From Pseudomonadota bacterium (lineage in GTDB: Bacteria > Desulfobacterota > Desulfobacteria > Desulfobacterales > JAHIVH01): 51,995 nucleotides of DNA. Below are positions 40,785-49,528 of this stretch, piece by piece (position 1 is the first letter of the stretch; every line of letters starts with the position of its first letter). Location: positions 1 to 51,995 of the forward strand of contig JAHIVH010000071.1 in the NCBI GenBank assembly GCA_018816735.1. The letters run 5' to 3'. The notes beneath the pieces are model-generated. The model was not told where the DNA came from and ran no database searches. It saw nothing but the letters and a program-made list of their open reading frames with translations. Both the position numbers and the translations under genes were made by a program.

Positions 40785-43349
40785 ATGAAATGGACGGCTA
40801 CTGAAATTGCAAAATGGATAAATGAAACACGCTTCCGTTTTCCGGGGTGGGGCGCATGGCTGATCGGGCACGAACCCAATACGCCAGAGCCCGAAGCATA
40901 CGAGAATGCGGCCTATCGCATATTGATTTTCAGATTGTCCCCCTATACTGATGTGGCCTCGTCCATGTCCCACGGTCTTCTGGGGCAGTTGAGCCTGAGC
41001 GTTCCGGGAGTTTATGTGGATTATGGATTCATGCCGCCGTCCCAGGAAGGTGAAGCCATGATACGGGCCGGTATCCCGCCTCTTTTTGGCACCACATCCA
41101 GAAGGCCGTTTCAGGATTTTAACATGGTCGCTTTCAGCAATGCCATTTCCCAGGAACTGGTCAACCTTCCCTGGCTCCTTAAACACTCCGGTATCCCAAT
41201 GGATTTCAGAAAGCGAACAAATGATTCTTCCATGCCACTCCTTTTCATGGGAGGTGCCAACGCCCAATCCGCTTTTGCAGCCTGTCCTTCAGACGGAACC
41301 GCACATCTGTCATTTGTTGACGCCATTTATTTTGGAGAGGCCGAAGTGTCATGGCCCGGTCTTCTGGATGATTTGAAAGCCATGAAGCAGGCGGGAACCG
41401 GCAAAACGGAAATATGGCAGGAGACTGAAAGGAGATTTTCTTCACTTCATATTGCCCATTCGGAAGCATTCAAAAAAAGAGAAAATGCCCGGCTGAATTC
41501 CTTAAACGATATCCGGTCACTGGTTCAGGGACCCGTGTGGTATGAGGAAGAGACTCTGGGTGAAAGCAGTGTGCTTATCGATGCCGGATGCCCGCATCTG
41601 TGTGCGTTTTGCAAAGAGGCGTGGGAGCGCCGGCCTTATCGGTTGAGGCCTGTTGATAGGATCGTGGCGGATATTGATGCGGCCAGGAAATTTCAGGGAC
41701 TTGATCGCGTCAATCTTTTCTCTTTCAGTCTGACGAGTCACCCTGAAATTGCCCGTATCATCACCAGCGCACAATCTCATATTGCCCATGTTTCCATGAA
41801 AAGTCAGCGGTTTGACCAATTGGTGAAAAATCCGGACCTTCTCCTGTACCAACAGGCAGCAGGCAAAACCAGCTTCACATTCGGCCTGGAAGGCGTAAGT
41901 GAAAGAATCCGGAGATTTCTTTCAAAGTCCATCTTTGAAAATCAGGTGCTGGAAGCGCTGGCAATGATCTTTGCCGGGCCGCTTCGTCAGGTGAAGTTCT
42001 TCATCATTTTGACCGGTTACGAAACTTCGGCAGACTGGGAGGAATGCCAGTCGCTCTTTCAAAAGATTTCTGATTTACGGAAAAAGTCTATAACCGGCCG
42101 AAAAGCGCCCCTGGTTTTGTCCGTCATGCCGCTCATTCCCATGCCCCACACGCCCATGCAGTTTAATCCCTTTCCGGAAAGGAAACACATCGAACAAGGC
42201 ATGCATCATCTGAAGCAGATTGCCCATCTTCAGCACATGACCGTTCGGGAGAGTATCTCGTATTCAGAGGCGAAAATCGCACACCTATTTTTATTTGCCG
42301 ACGGAGGAGAGACAGAAGCCATTTCCGGGTGCACGTCCATAGGAACTTATCACCACCATATATCGGAACGTATCATTACCGGGATAGAACGGAAACTGGA
42401 TCAGAAATGGAAAAGCTGGGTCTTGGGTGAAAAACACCTTGAGGATCGTTTTCCCTGGGATTCTTTATATACAGCCAAAGAAAAGGAAAAACTCTTTTCC
42501 ATTTACAGCAGGCTGAAATCAACCAACACGTCTTCCATGAACACGTCAGTAAAATCAACCGGTGCAGCAAAAGTTCGCCCGAAAATAAACCGTATCCCGG
42601 TATCTGATACGGTTTATACGCATTGGTTTTCTGTTGACGCAGGGCCACAACTGGCCGGTGTCCCGATCCGGTTTTTCCAGGTAGCCCTTGCAAGAGTTCT
42701 GATGATGGCCTCCGCAGATCTAAACCAGGCCTACTTGCGTCCCGGGCCGTCAATTGCCGATGTGGAAGCGATTCCCACCTACGGACTTCGTATTTTCAGT
42801 CTAATTTTCCGAAAACCGGTCAAAGAATTTTTGGAAGAAATCCTTTCAGAAATAAGCCCGAAATGGGGGTGGACATTGACCGGCAACACGGCAAAACCAT
42901 TCAGCGCAGTTTCCGGGAATGCCATATTGGAGATATCCGCCGGAAATGACTGGCTCGAAAAAAGTTTAAGGAACCTTACCGATCAGCTTGCGACCAAGTC
43001 CATTGGCTATCAGATTAAAAAAAGACCTTCCATTCAAACACTTCTGATCGAGAAATCATATTCCAAAAAGACCGGGTTTGATTTTGCCTGCTGGGATAAG
43101 GGGAATAGCATATTCAGATGGGCGATCACAGACGGAAAATGTGCTGAAGGATTTCTCAGAAAGGCTCGTATCCCCCTGCCGTGGGAGACAAAAGGTCATG
43201 CGTTCAGAACGATTGCCAGAATGAACCCGCATTCGGAAATAACCTGCCCGGAATGCCATAGACCGGTCTGGGTGAACGCCATGGACGGGTCGGACTTTGC
43301 GGAACTCTCATGCCGTTCTCTTTGCAGTGAATCATCCACCAAATGGTAA
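40785..43349 (+). CDS. large radical-SAM protein of unknown function
   Basis: About 854 residues from ATG 40785; TTG 40767 is an upstream in-frame option overlapping the PBP gene. The N-terminal 230 residues look like a cobalamin-binding or Rossmann-type domain (MSHGLLGQLSLSVPGVYVDY, FMGGANAQSAFAACP). The SAM-cluster motif is CPHLCAFC near residues 269-276, then GLEGVSERIRRFLSK as in related TIM barrels. The last 200 residues contain YTHWFSVDAGPQLAGVPIRF and a C-terminal CPECHRPVW zinc-ribbon-like segment. The pattern recalls TIGR03960-type B12 radical-SAM proteins but is not diagnostic. It begins 7 bp after the penicillin-binding protein, so the two may be co-transcribed. The last codons (STKW-stop) contain an enhancer site for the next gene. 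Confidence 0.75.
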   Translation: MKWTATEIAKWINETRFRFPGWGAWLIGHEPNTPEPEAYENAAYRILIFRLSPYTDVASSMSHGLLGQLSLSVPGVYVDYGFMPPSQEGEAMIRAGIPPLFGTTSRRPFQDFNMVAFSNAISQELVNLPWLLKHSGIPMDFRKRTNDSSMPLLFMGGANAQSAFAACPSDGTAHLSFVDAIYFGEAEVSWPGLLDDLKAMKQAGTGKTEIWQETERRFSSLHIAHSEAFKKRENARLNSLNDIRSLVQGPVWYEEETLGESSVLIDAGCPHLCAFCKEAWERRPYRLRPVDRIVADIDAARKFQGLDRVNLFSFSLTSHPEIARIITSAQSHIAHVSMKSQRFDQLVKNPDLLLYQQAAGKTSFTFGLEGVSERIRRFLSKSIFENQVLEALAMIFAGPLRQVKFFIILTGYETSADWEECQSLFQKISDLRKKSITGRKAPLVLSVMPLIPMPHTPMQFNPFPERKHIEQGMHHLKQIAHLQHMTVRESISYSEAKIAHLFLFADGGETEAISGCTSIGTYHHHISERIITGIERKLDQKWKSWVLGEKHLEDRFPWDSLYTAKEKEKLFSIYSRLKSTNTSSMNTSVKSTGAAKVRPKINRIPVSDTVYTHWFSVDAGPQLAGVPIRFFQVALARVLMMASADLNQAYLRPGPSIADVEAIPTYGLRIFSLIFRKPVKEFLEEILSEISPKWGWTLTGNTAKPFSAVSGNAILEISAGNDWLEKSLRNLTDQLATKSIGYQIKKRPSIQTLLIEKSYSKKTGFDFACWDKGNSIFRWAITDGKCAEGFLRKARIPLPWETKGHAFRTIARMNPHSEITCPECHRPVWVNAMDGSDFAELSCRSLCSESSTKW

Positions 43350-43371
43350 ATCTAATCAACCAAAACGTTGA
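43335..43371 (+). promoter_or_regulatory. paired enhancer sites (copy C), overlapping the radical-SAM stop codon
   Basis: TCCACCAAATGGTAAA (43335-43350) covers the codons for S-T-K-W and the TAA stop of the upstream gene. TCAACCAAAACGTTGA (43356-43371) is a near-ideal dyad, TCAAC-N6-GTTGA. Spacing is 21 bp as in copies A and B. The midpoint lies 135 bp before the promoter at 43488. Confidence 0.75.
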
Positions 43372-43487
43372 ACATTGATCTTTCCCGTTATTCCACCGTT
43401 TGGTCCAAAAAAATATTTTGTTTGTCAAGTAATTGGTCGCATTGTATTTTATTCTTTTTGGGCTATCCTTCATTTTAACAGCAGCAC

Positions 43488-43503
43488 TGGCACGGCTTTC
43501 GCT
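43488..43503 (+). promoter_or_regulatory. sigma-54 promoter of the second small exported protein gene
   Basis: TGGCACGGCTTTCGCT is the best sigma-54 match of the three (complete TGGCACG at -24, TTCGC at -12) and is followed by ATAT. It lies 76 bp before the ATG at 43579. Confidence 0.78.
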
Positions 43504-43578
43504 ATATCAACCCTGAAAGCTTTATAAGCTTGAGCACAAAAAAAAGAAAAAAATCGAATTATTCGGGAGAACAAATCA

Positions 43579-43881
43579 ATGAAAAAATTAGCATTGGCAT
43601 TATCGGTCTTCATGATGGTTATTATGAGTGCCGTATTCGTGATGGCTGCGGAAAAAAAACAGGTTGCCCAGCTGGAAAGCCTTGAAGGTGAAGTCATGTC
43701 CATTGATATCAGTGGCGGACAAATTGTATTTTTAACCACCGACAATCAGAAAGAGGTGTTAAAAGCAGACCCCCGAATAATTGAAGATATTGCCATCGGT
43801 GAACAAATCACTATTGAAAAAGCCGGTGATGTAATAAAATCCATCAAAAAATCAGAAGTAACTCCCCCCCCCATCGAATAA
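43579..43881 (+). CDS. small exported protein, paralogue 2
   Basis: ATG 43579 follows GGGAGA. The 100-residue protein has the same plan as the product of 31236: signal MKKLALALSVFMMVIMSAVF with cleavage near 24, then LESLEGEVMSIDISGGQIVF, KEVLKADPRIIEDIAIGEQI and TIEKAGDVIKSIKKSEV, ending in a proline run. The His-containing stretch after the signal in paralogue 1 is absent (AAEKKQVAQ). Enhancer sites, sigma-54 promoter and terminator all match those of paralogue 1, so a whole transcription unit was duplicated. Function unknown; its co-regulation with the Na+-pumping decarboxylase suggests an envelope role during the same growth condition. Confidence 0.8.
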   Translation: MKKLALALSVFMMVIMSAVFVMAAEKKQVAQLESLEGEVMSIDISGGQIVFLTTDNQKEVLKADPRIIEDIAIGEQITIEKAGDVIKSIKKSEVTPPPIE

Positions 43882-43917
43882 GTCTTCCTCCCAAGGCTAT
43901 GTTGCCGCACTGTTTGC

Positions 43918-43951
43918 AAACCCCCTCTGCGCCCTCCGTAGAGGGGGTTTT
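43918..43951 (+). terminator. intrinsic terminator after the second small exported protein gene
   Basis: AAACCCCCTCT (43918-43928) pairs with AGAGGGGGTTT (43940-43950); the T stretch continues (TTTTCTGTTTTATTTT). The loop has CCCTCCGT, resembling the loop of the terminator at 31581. Confidence 0.88.
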
Positions 43952-44024
43952 CTGTTTTATTTTATTGACATTTATAAGATAACACTGTTAGGTTAACGTC
44001 ATTATTATTTAACATGGATGGATC

Positions 44025-44720
44025 ATGCCGAAAAAACCGCGCACAGAAGAAGAGATTGAAGAAATAAAAGCGAATATTCTACACCACGCACTTGAGCTGA
44101 TCAATCAAGGGGGGTTTGAGGGTTTCAGCATGAGAAAACTGGCCCGGCGTCTGGGTGTTTCGGTTGTGACAATTTACAGTTACTATAAAAATAAGGACGA
44201 CCTGTATCTGGCCATTCTCACCAAAGGGTTTGAAAAGCTATATCATGCCTGCCATGATGCCTGCGAGAGTGAAAAAGAACCCTATGCCAGACTCAGAAAG
44301 ATGGTGCTGGCATACGTTGATTTCGGGTTTGATTCCTCAAATTTTTACAATCTGATGTTTACCTGGCATGTACCAAAGTATGAAGACTATGTAGGAACAC
44401 CTCTTGAAAATGCAGCCGCCATTGAACTGAACGCAGGTCTTCAAGTGCGAACCTTTTTTTTAAAGGCGATTCGGGAATATGCAGATATCCATAATCTTCA
44501 GGTCAAAGATGAGGACATTGAATTTTATTTAATCGTATTCTGGAGCCTGCTCCACGGATTTATTGCAGGGAACAACAATAAAATTTTATCTTACATGCAC
44601 GACAATCCACTGGGCCTCAAGGAACGGATTCTGGAATTTGTATTGGAAAGAATGGCCCTTTCGGTTATGGCCAGTTATGATAATCAGTCCCGAAGAGAAA
44701 AGGGAGAGGATCATGAATGA
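44025..44720 (+). CDS. TetR/AcrR family transcriptional regulator
   Basis: The 231-residue protein has an N-terminal helix-turn-helix domain (about 12-62; ILHHALELINQGGFEGFSMR, KLARRLGVSVVTIYSYYKNK). A helical ligand-binding domain of the WHG/TetR_C type follows (YARLRKMVLAYVDFGFDSSN, FYNLMFTWHVPKYEDY). Its stop overlaps the start of the glycyl radical enzyme gene by 8 bp (44713-44720), so it heads the operon and probably represses it. A TTGACA (about 43966) and the dyad GTTA-GGT-TAAC just upstream are candidate promoter and operator. The ligand is presumably the substrate of the enzyme or a product CoA ester. Confidence 0.88.
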   Translation: MPKKPRTEEEIEEIKANILHHALELINQGGFEGFSMRKLARRLGVSVVTIYSYYKNKDDLYLAILTKGFEKLYHACHDACESEKEPYARLRKMVLAYVDFGFDSSNFYNLMFTWHVPKYEDYVGTPLENAAAIELNAGLQVRTFFLKAIREYADIHNLQVKDEDIEFYLIVFWSLLHGFIAGNNNKILSYMHDNPLGLKERILEFVLERMALSVMASYDNQSRREKGEDHE

Positions 44721-47673
44721 CAAACGAACGCTGACAAACACCATTGCCCATTTGTTTTTACAATTTTTAGCCGCAAACTACAATTTCAGGCCGTCTTTCA
44801 GAAAGTATCTGAAATCGGAAGAAGGGTGGATCAATTTTACGCTGGGGATAAGAACGGAAAACAGAACTGTGGCTCAGGCGATTCAATTTAAGGATGGCAA
44901 GGCAAGGGTGCTTTCGAAAATACCTGACAGGACAGACAGCGCCCTGATATTTAAAGATGATTCGATTATTAAAAAAGTGGCAGGAAGCCCGCCCAATGAA
45001 CTGATGAACTACATCATGACCAATCAGGTGATTCCTGAAGGCAATCTGGCCTACACTCAGCTATTCTCCTTCTACCTCTCATTGCTTCTGAAAAATCAGC
45101 ATATCCGACTGTTGAAAAAGGCAAAGGCAAAGCAGTATACGCCAGATGAAACCTGCACCATGCCAGAGACATCATCCAGGATACGGCAGAAAAAACAGCT
45201 TGAATGTGAAAACACAGAACCGGGCGTTCGTTTTCTTAAAGACCCTTACCTGTCAGGAATGACACTGGATGATTTTCCCCGGCTCAAACAGTTTCTTGAC
45301 ATTCATTTCAAAGTTAAACCCGCCATCTGTCATGAACGGCCACAGCTTTTGACCCGATGGCATATGGAAAACGGCTTTGAAAAAGACAGATCCGGAGAAC
45401 CCTGGAACCCTGAATTGAGACAGGCCCATGCGTTCCGGTATTTAATGGAAAACCGGAAACCGATCGTGCGGGAGAACGATCTTCTGGCAGGTACGACAAC
45501 TGAAAAAGAAATTGGCGTTGTCTTATATCCGGATGCGCAGGGAATCCTGATCTGGGGAGAACTGCTGACAACCCCTTACCGGTTGTTGAATCCTTATGAT
45601 GTGGAAAAGGAGACCATTGACATTCTTCACCATGATGTTTTTCCCTATTGGATTGACAGAAATTTTCGGCAGTGGGTAAGAGACCACAAAGGATATCCCT
45701 TATGCCAGAAACTGGATGAGCGTTTTGCCGTCTACTTCTTATGGAAAACAGTCGCACTTTCGCATACAATCCTGGACTATCCCAAACTTTTCCATATGGG
45801 AACCAAAGGTATTATCAACGAAATAGATGAACAAATGAGACAAACCCCTCCGGAGGAGATGGATAAGCTTGCCTCGCTTCAGGCCATGCGGATTACACTG
45901 GAAGGTCTTAATGCCTATGCCAGGAATTTATCCCATGAGGCCTTTCGTCTGGCCAATGGTGAAACAGACATGACGCGGAAAAACGAGCTTGTACACCTGT
46001 TTGAAATTCTAAAAAATGTGCCGGAAAATCCATGCGAAACTCTGGACGAGGCTGTAAATGCCCTCTGGATTGTATGGGTGGGCGCTCATATGGAAAACAC
46101 CAATGCGGGGCTGTCTCTGGGAAGGCTTGACCAATGGCTTCAGCCGTTTTTTGAAAAAGACATGGAACGACTCTCCTTGGAGGAAGAAAGAAACACATAT
46201 ATTAGACATGCGGTAGAACTGATCGGTTGCTTTTATATGCGGTGTACCGATCATCTGCCTTTGATCCCGGATATCGGTAATTATCTGTTTGGCGGCAGTT
46301 CTTCTGATCAGGCCATCACCCTTGGCGGTGTAAAGCCGGACGGCAGTGATGCGGTAAATGACATGACTTATATTTTCCTGAAAGTTACGGAAATGCTTAC
46401 CATCCGTGATCCCAATGTAAACGCCCGGTACAGCAGGGGAAAAAACAGCGACACCTATTTGAAACGGTTGAGTGAAGTTAACCTGAATACCACGGCAACG
46501 CCTTCGATTCATAATGATGAAGCGGTCATGACCTCTCTTGAAGAATTCAATTATCCAATAGAACATTTAAGGGACTGGTCAGCCACAGGTTGTGTGGAAC
46601 CCACGCTTTCAGGCAGGCATATCGGCCATACCAACTGCATGATGTTTAACATGGTGGCAGCGCTGGAGATGGCTTTGAATAATGGAGAGCATCCCCTGAT
46701 GAGATGGCAGGTGGGACCAGAAACAGGCGAGATCAATAAAGGGGCATTTCCTGCATTTGAAGATTTTTTTGAAGCCTTCTGCAAACAGTTTGACTTTCTT
46801 GCCGGGCAGGCCTGCCAGTACAATAATTTTCTGGGAGAAGCCCACCAATACCTCAGACCAACACCTTATTTGTCGAGTATGATAGACGGATGCATCCAAA
46901 AAGGCATGGATGCAACCAAAGGCGGTGCGCTTTACAATTCCTCCGGCTCCGCGTGTATCGGCCTTGCCGATGTTACGGATTCTCTTATGGCTGTAAAACA
47001 GCTGGTGTATGAGGAGAAAACCATTTCATTCCCGGAATTTTTGAATGCCATCAATTCCAATTTTGTCAACCGCCCGGATCTTCTTGCGCGGCTTAAGAAC
47101 CGTGTGCCGCTATTTGGTTCAGGCAATAAAGATGCCCTTGAAATGGCCAACCGGATTACAAAATTCGCCCATGACAATTTCGGGAAAAGAAAAAATTACA
47201 GGGGAGGGGCCTATACGGCCGGATTCTGGTCCATGTCCAATCATGTGGCCTTTGGCACATTAACCGGCGCGCTGCCTTCAGGACGGCTCAAAGGGAAAGC
47301 GTTTACCCCGGGATTGACACCTGAAGCCCATGCATCAAAAAATATTCTCGATAATATAAGAGACGTATCCATGCTGGAACCCCGTCACATGAACAACAAC
47401 ATCGCATTTAACGTAAAAGTGGTGCCGTCTGCCGAAGATTCCCATGAACAGGCCGTGGACCATATCTATTCCTATGCCAAAGCCTATTGTGACATGGGGG
47501 GCATGCAGATGCAGTTTAATGTGGTATCCACGGATACATTAAAAGATGCCATGGCGCACCCGGAAAGCTATCAGAATCTTCTGGTGAGAATCTCTGGTTA
47601 TAATGCCTATTTTGTAACATTGAACCGGGACATGCAGATGGAGCTGATAGCGCGGGCGGAATTTGGATTATAA
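44713..47673 (+). CDS. glycyl radical enzyme with an N-terminal SCP2-like domain
   Basis: 986 residues from ATG 44713 after GGAGAGG; the frame is open upstream to 44563, but only inside tetR. Residues about 170-986 are a pyruvate-formate-lyase-like barrel. The radical Gly962 is in VRISGYNAYFV, the thiyl Cys627 in SATGCVEPTLSG, and Glu629 completes the GCVEP motif typical of glycerol/diol dehydratases, choline lyase, hydroxyproline dehydratase and isethionate lyase. Alkyl- and benzylsuccinate synthases differ at this motif, to my knowledge. The N-terminal 150 residues (GWINFTLGIRTENRTVAQAI, SALIFKDDSIIKKVAGSPPN, GNLAYTQLFSFYLSLL) resemble an SCP2 sterol/lipid-binding fold, unusual for this class. 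A linker of about 30 basic residues joins the parts. Substrate unknown; a lipid or CoA-ester alcohol, eliminated by dehydration or lyase chemistry, is the best guess. Confidence 0.9.
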   Translation: MNDKRTLTNTIAHLFLQFLAANYNFRPSFRKYLKSEEGWINFTLGIRTENRTVAQAIQFKDGKARVLSKIPDRTDSALIFKDDSIIKKVAGSPPNELMNYIMTNQVIPEGNLAYTQLFSFYLSLLLKNQHIRLLKKAKAKQYTPDETCTMPETSSRIRQKKQLECENTEPGVRFLKDPYLSGMTLDDFPRLKQFLDIHFKVKPAICHERPQLLTRWHMENGFEKDRSGEPWNPELRQAHAFRYLMENRKPIVRENDLLAGTTTEKEIGVVLYPDAQGILIWGELLTTPYRLLNPYDVEKETIDILHHDVFPYWIDRNFRQWVRDHKGYPLCQKLDERFAVYFLWKTVALSHTILDYPKLFHMGTKGIINEIDEQMRQTPPEEMDKLASLQAMRITLEGLNAYARNLSHEAFRLANGETDMTRKNELVHLFEILKNVPENPCETLDEAVNALWIVWVGAHMENTNAGLSLGRLDQWLQPFFEKDMERLSLEEERNTYIRHAVELIGCFYMRCTDHLPLIPDIGNYLFGGSSSDQAITLGGVKPDGSDAVNDMTYIFLKVTEMLTIRDPNVNARYSRGKNSDTYLKRLSEVNLNTTATPSIHNDEAVMTSLEEFNYPIEHLRDWSATGCVEPTLSGRHIGHTNCMMFNMVAALEMALNNGEHPLMRWQVGPETGEINKGAFPAFEDFFEAFCKQFDFLAGQACQYNNFLGEAHQYLRPTPYLSSMIDGCIQKGMDATKGGALYNSSGSACIGLADVTDSLMAVKQLVYEEKTISFPEFLNAINSNFVNRPDLLARLKNRVPLFGSGNKDALEMANRITKFAHDNFGKRKNYRGGAYTAGFWSMSNHVAFGTLTGALPSGRLKGKAFTPGLTPEAHASKNILDNIRDVSMLEPRHMNNNIAFNVKVVPSAEDSHEQAVDHIYSYAKAYCDMGGMQMQFNVVSTDTLKDAMAHPESYQNLLVRISGYNAYFVTLNRDMQMELIARAEFGL

Positions 47674-47700
47674 GTAAAAACAGGTGCAGGAAGCGAGATT

Positions 47701-48630
47701 ATGGAGCGGATAAAGTCACCCCTGATTCTTGATATTAAAGGAAATTCACTGGATGACGGGCCAGGTATCAGAAGTGTGATCTTTTTTAAAGGATGTCCCC
47801 TTTCTTGCGTTTGGTGCCATAATCCTGAGAGCCAGAAAATAACAGCGGAAGTATCGTTTGACAAAAAATCCTGCGTGGACTGCGGCGCCTGCATCGATGT
47901 CTGCAGTGAAAATGCCCTGTCCAAATCATTACCGGAATATGTTGACAGAAAGAGGTGCACACGCTGTTTCAAGTGTGTTGACGTGTGTCCGTCAACTGCC
48001 CTTGAGCGTGTGGGGAGAGAAATGACAGTTGAGGATATCGTAAATGCTGTTGAAAAAGACAAACCCTTTTATGAGACGTCCGGCGGCGGTATCACCCTTT
48101 CCGGCGGCGAGCCCACGGTCTTTACGGCCTTTTTGGCAAGACTGCTCGAACAGTTGAAGAAAAGCGGCACGCACACCCTTCTTGAAACCTGCGGCCACTT
48201 CAATATCGAATCATTCAAAAGCGATCTGCTTCCCTATCTCGATATGATTTATTTTGATCTGAAGATCATGGACACTGCCGATCATGTGAAGTATTGCGGC
48301 ATTTCCAACCGCACAATTCTTGAAAATTTCAAAACCATATATACCCTTTGTCCGGACCGGATGCTTCCCAGGGTTCCTTTGATACCGGATATCACGGATA
48401 CGGTTTCGAACCTGAAGGCAATTGCATCTTATCTTGCAGCGCTTGATGTGAAAAAGATATCTTTATTATCATACAACCCGCTCTGGCCGGAGAAATGTGA
48501 AAAAATAGGTGTGACAAATTTGTTACCAGGAAATGAAAAATCCCTGACCTGGACATCCGGAGAAAAAATGGCAAAGTGTCGGGAAATATTTGCATCTGAA
48601 GGCATTCTGATAAATGGAAAACATGCGTAA
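47701..48630 (+). CDS. glycyl radical enzyme activase (radical SAM)
   Basis: This 309-residue activating enzyme generates the glycyl radical on the product of 44713. The SAM cluster is GCPLSCVWCHNPES (CxxxCxxC). A ferredoxin-like insertion with two further 4Fe-4S clusters follows (CVDCGACIDVC and CTRCFKCVDVC), as in activases of dehydratases and CutD, unlike the short PFL activase. The barrel contains SGGGITLSGGEPTVF, the PxGG-type cluster loop, and DLKIMDTADHVKYCG. ATG 47701 follows GGAAGCGAG, 27 bp after the enzyme stop, so they form one operon. Confidence 0.95.
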   Translation: MERIKSPLILDIKGNSLDDGPGIRSVIFFKGCPLSCVWCHNPESQKITAEVSFDKKSCVDCGACIDVCSENALSKSLPEYVDRKRCTRCFKCVDVCPSTALERVGREMTVEDIVNAVEKDKPFYETSGGGITLSGGEPTVFTAFLARLLEQLKKSGTHTLLETCGHFNIESFKSDLLPYLDMIYFDLKIMDTADHVKYCGISNRTILENFKTIYTLCPDRMLPRVPLIPDITDTVSNLKAIASYLAALDVKKISLLSYNPLWPEKCEKIGVTNLLPGNEKSLTWTSGEKMAKCREIFASEGILINGKHA

Positions 48631-48696
48631 GGCGACGCATTTTACATTTTTTTTACTGGTTGATTTATATCTGAACAAAGGAGGACGATTAGACAT

Positions 48697-49521
48697 ATGT
48701 TTGACGGAAAAAATATTATGATCACAGGCGGTTCATCAGGTGTGGGCCGGGTACTGGCGGAAAGATTTATAAAAAGAGGCGCCAACCTCATTCTTATTGC
48801 GCGGGATAAAAATAAACTCAACCGTGTTCAAAAAGAACTGGACGATATCTCTCAATCTCACCGGCAGATACATGTGTTCACCTGTGACGTGGCTGATCAT
48901 CTGTCTGTTCAGAAAACCATTTCAGAAAGCGTTGATGAATCCGGCATTCCCGATATCCTGATCAACTCTGCAGGTATCCTTCGGGAGAGTTATTTTGAAA
49001 ATCAGTCTTTGGATACCTTCCGTGAAGTAATGGACATTAATTTTTTTGGAACCCTTCATATGATCAAAGCGGTTCTTCCTTTTTTTAGACAGAAAAAGGA
49101 GGGAAGAATTGTCAATATCTGTTCCATGGCCGGATTGATGGGGGTTTTCGGGTATACGGCGTATTGCTCGTCAAAACATGCGATCGCCGGTTTGACCAGC
49201 GCATTGCGGGCAGAGTTGAAGCCCCAGAACGTCCGGATTCATCTGGTTTGCCCACCGGAATTTGAATCTCCCATGGTTGATGAAATAAATAAGAATCGAA
49301 CATATGAAAACAAAACCATTGCACATACCATTCCGGTTTTATCTATGGACGTGGTGGCAGATGCTGTGATAAAAGGTATTGAAAAGGACCAGTACGAAAT
49401 TATTCCTGGCTGGCCTGCAAAGGTCATTTCCCGAATTGACAAAATGTTTCCTTCGATTACCCGAACGATTTCGGATTTTCGCATCCGAAGCGTGTATAAG
49501 GGGCCGGTTTCAAAAGGATAA
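48697..49521 (+). CDS. short-chain dehydrogenase resembling 3-ketodihydrosphingosine reductase
   Basis: The 274-residue SDR has the cofactor loop MITGGSSGVGRVLAERF near the N-terminus (TGxxxGxG), NSAG near residue 90, catalytic Ser in NICSMAGL and YTAYCSSKHAIAGLTSALRA (Y-x-x-x-K in the form YCSSK). VHLVCPPEFESPMVDE then follows (seen as IHLVCPPEFESPMVDEINKN). The PPE/PPD-SP segment after the active site recalls 3-ketodihydrosphingosine reductases. Substrate is therefore likely a long-chain keto or hydroxy lipid. ATG 48697 follows AAAGGAGG, 66 bp after the activase. It could process the product of the glycyl radical enzyme. The C-terminus is basic and may touch the membrane. Confidence 0.85.
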   Translation: MFDGKNIMITGGSSGVGRVLAERFIKRGANLILIARDKNKLNRVQKELDDISQSHRQIHVFTCDVADHLSVQKTISESVDESGIPDILINSAGILRESYFENQSLDTFREVMDINFFGTLHMIKAVLPFFRQKKEGRIVNICSMAGLMGVFGYTAYCSSKHAIAGLTSALRAELKPQNVRIHLVCPPEFESPMVDEINKNRTYENKTIAHTIPVLSMDVVADAVIKGIEKDQYEIIPGWPAKVISRIDKMFPSITRTISDFRIRSVYKGPVSKG

Positions 49522-49528
49522 ATGAATT

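Noticed and set aside
44713..47673. Alkyl- or benzylsuccinate synthase identity for the glycyl radical enzyme
   Set aside because: The thiyl motif is GCVEP as in dehydratases and lyases, and no small accessory subunits are present.
48656..48676. GGTTGATTTATATCTG resembling sequence next to enhancer copy B
   Set aside because: Only one half-site, no second dyad and no sigma-54 promoter downstream; probably coincidence.
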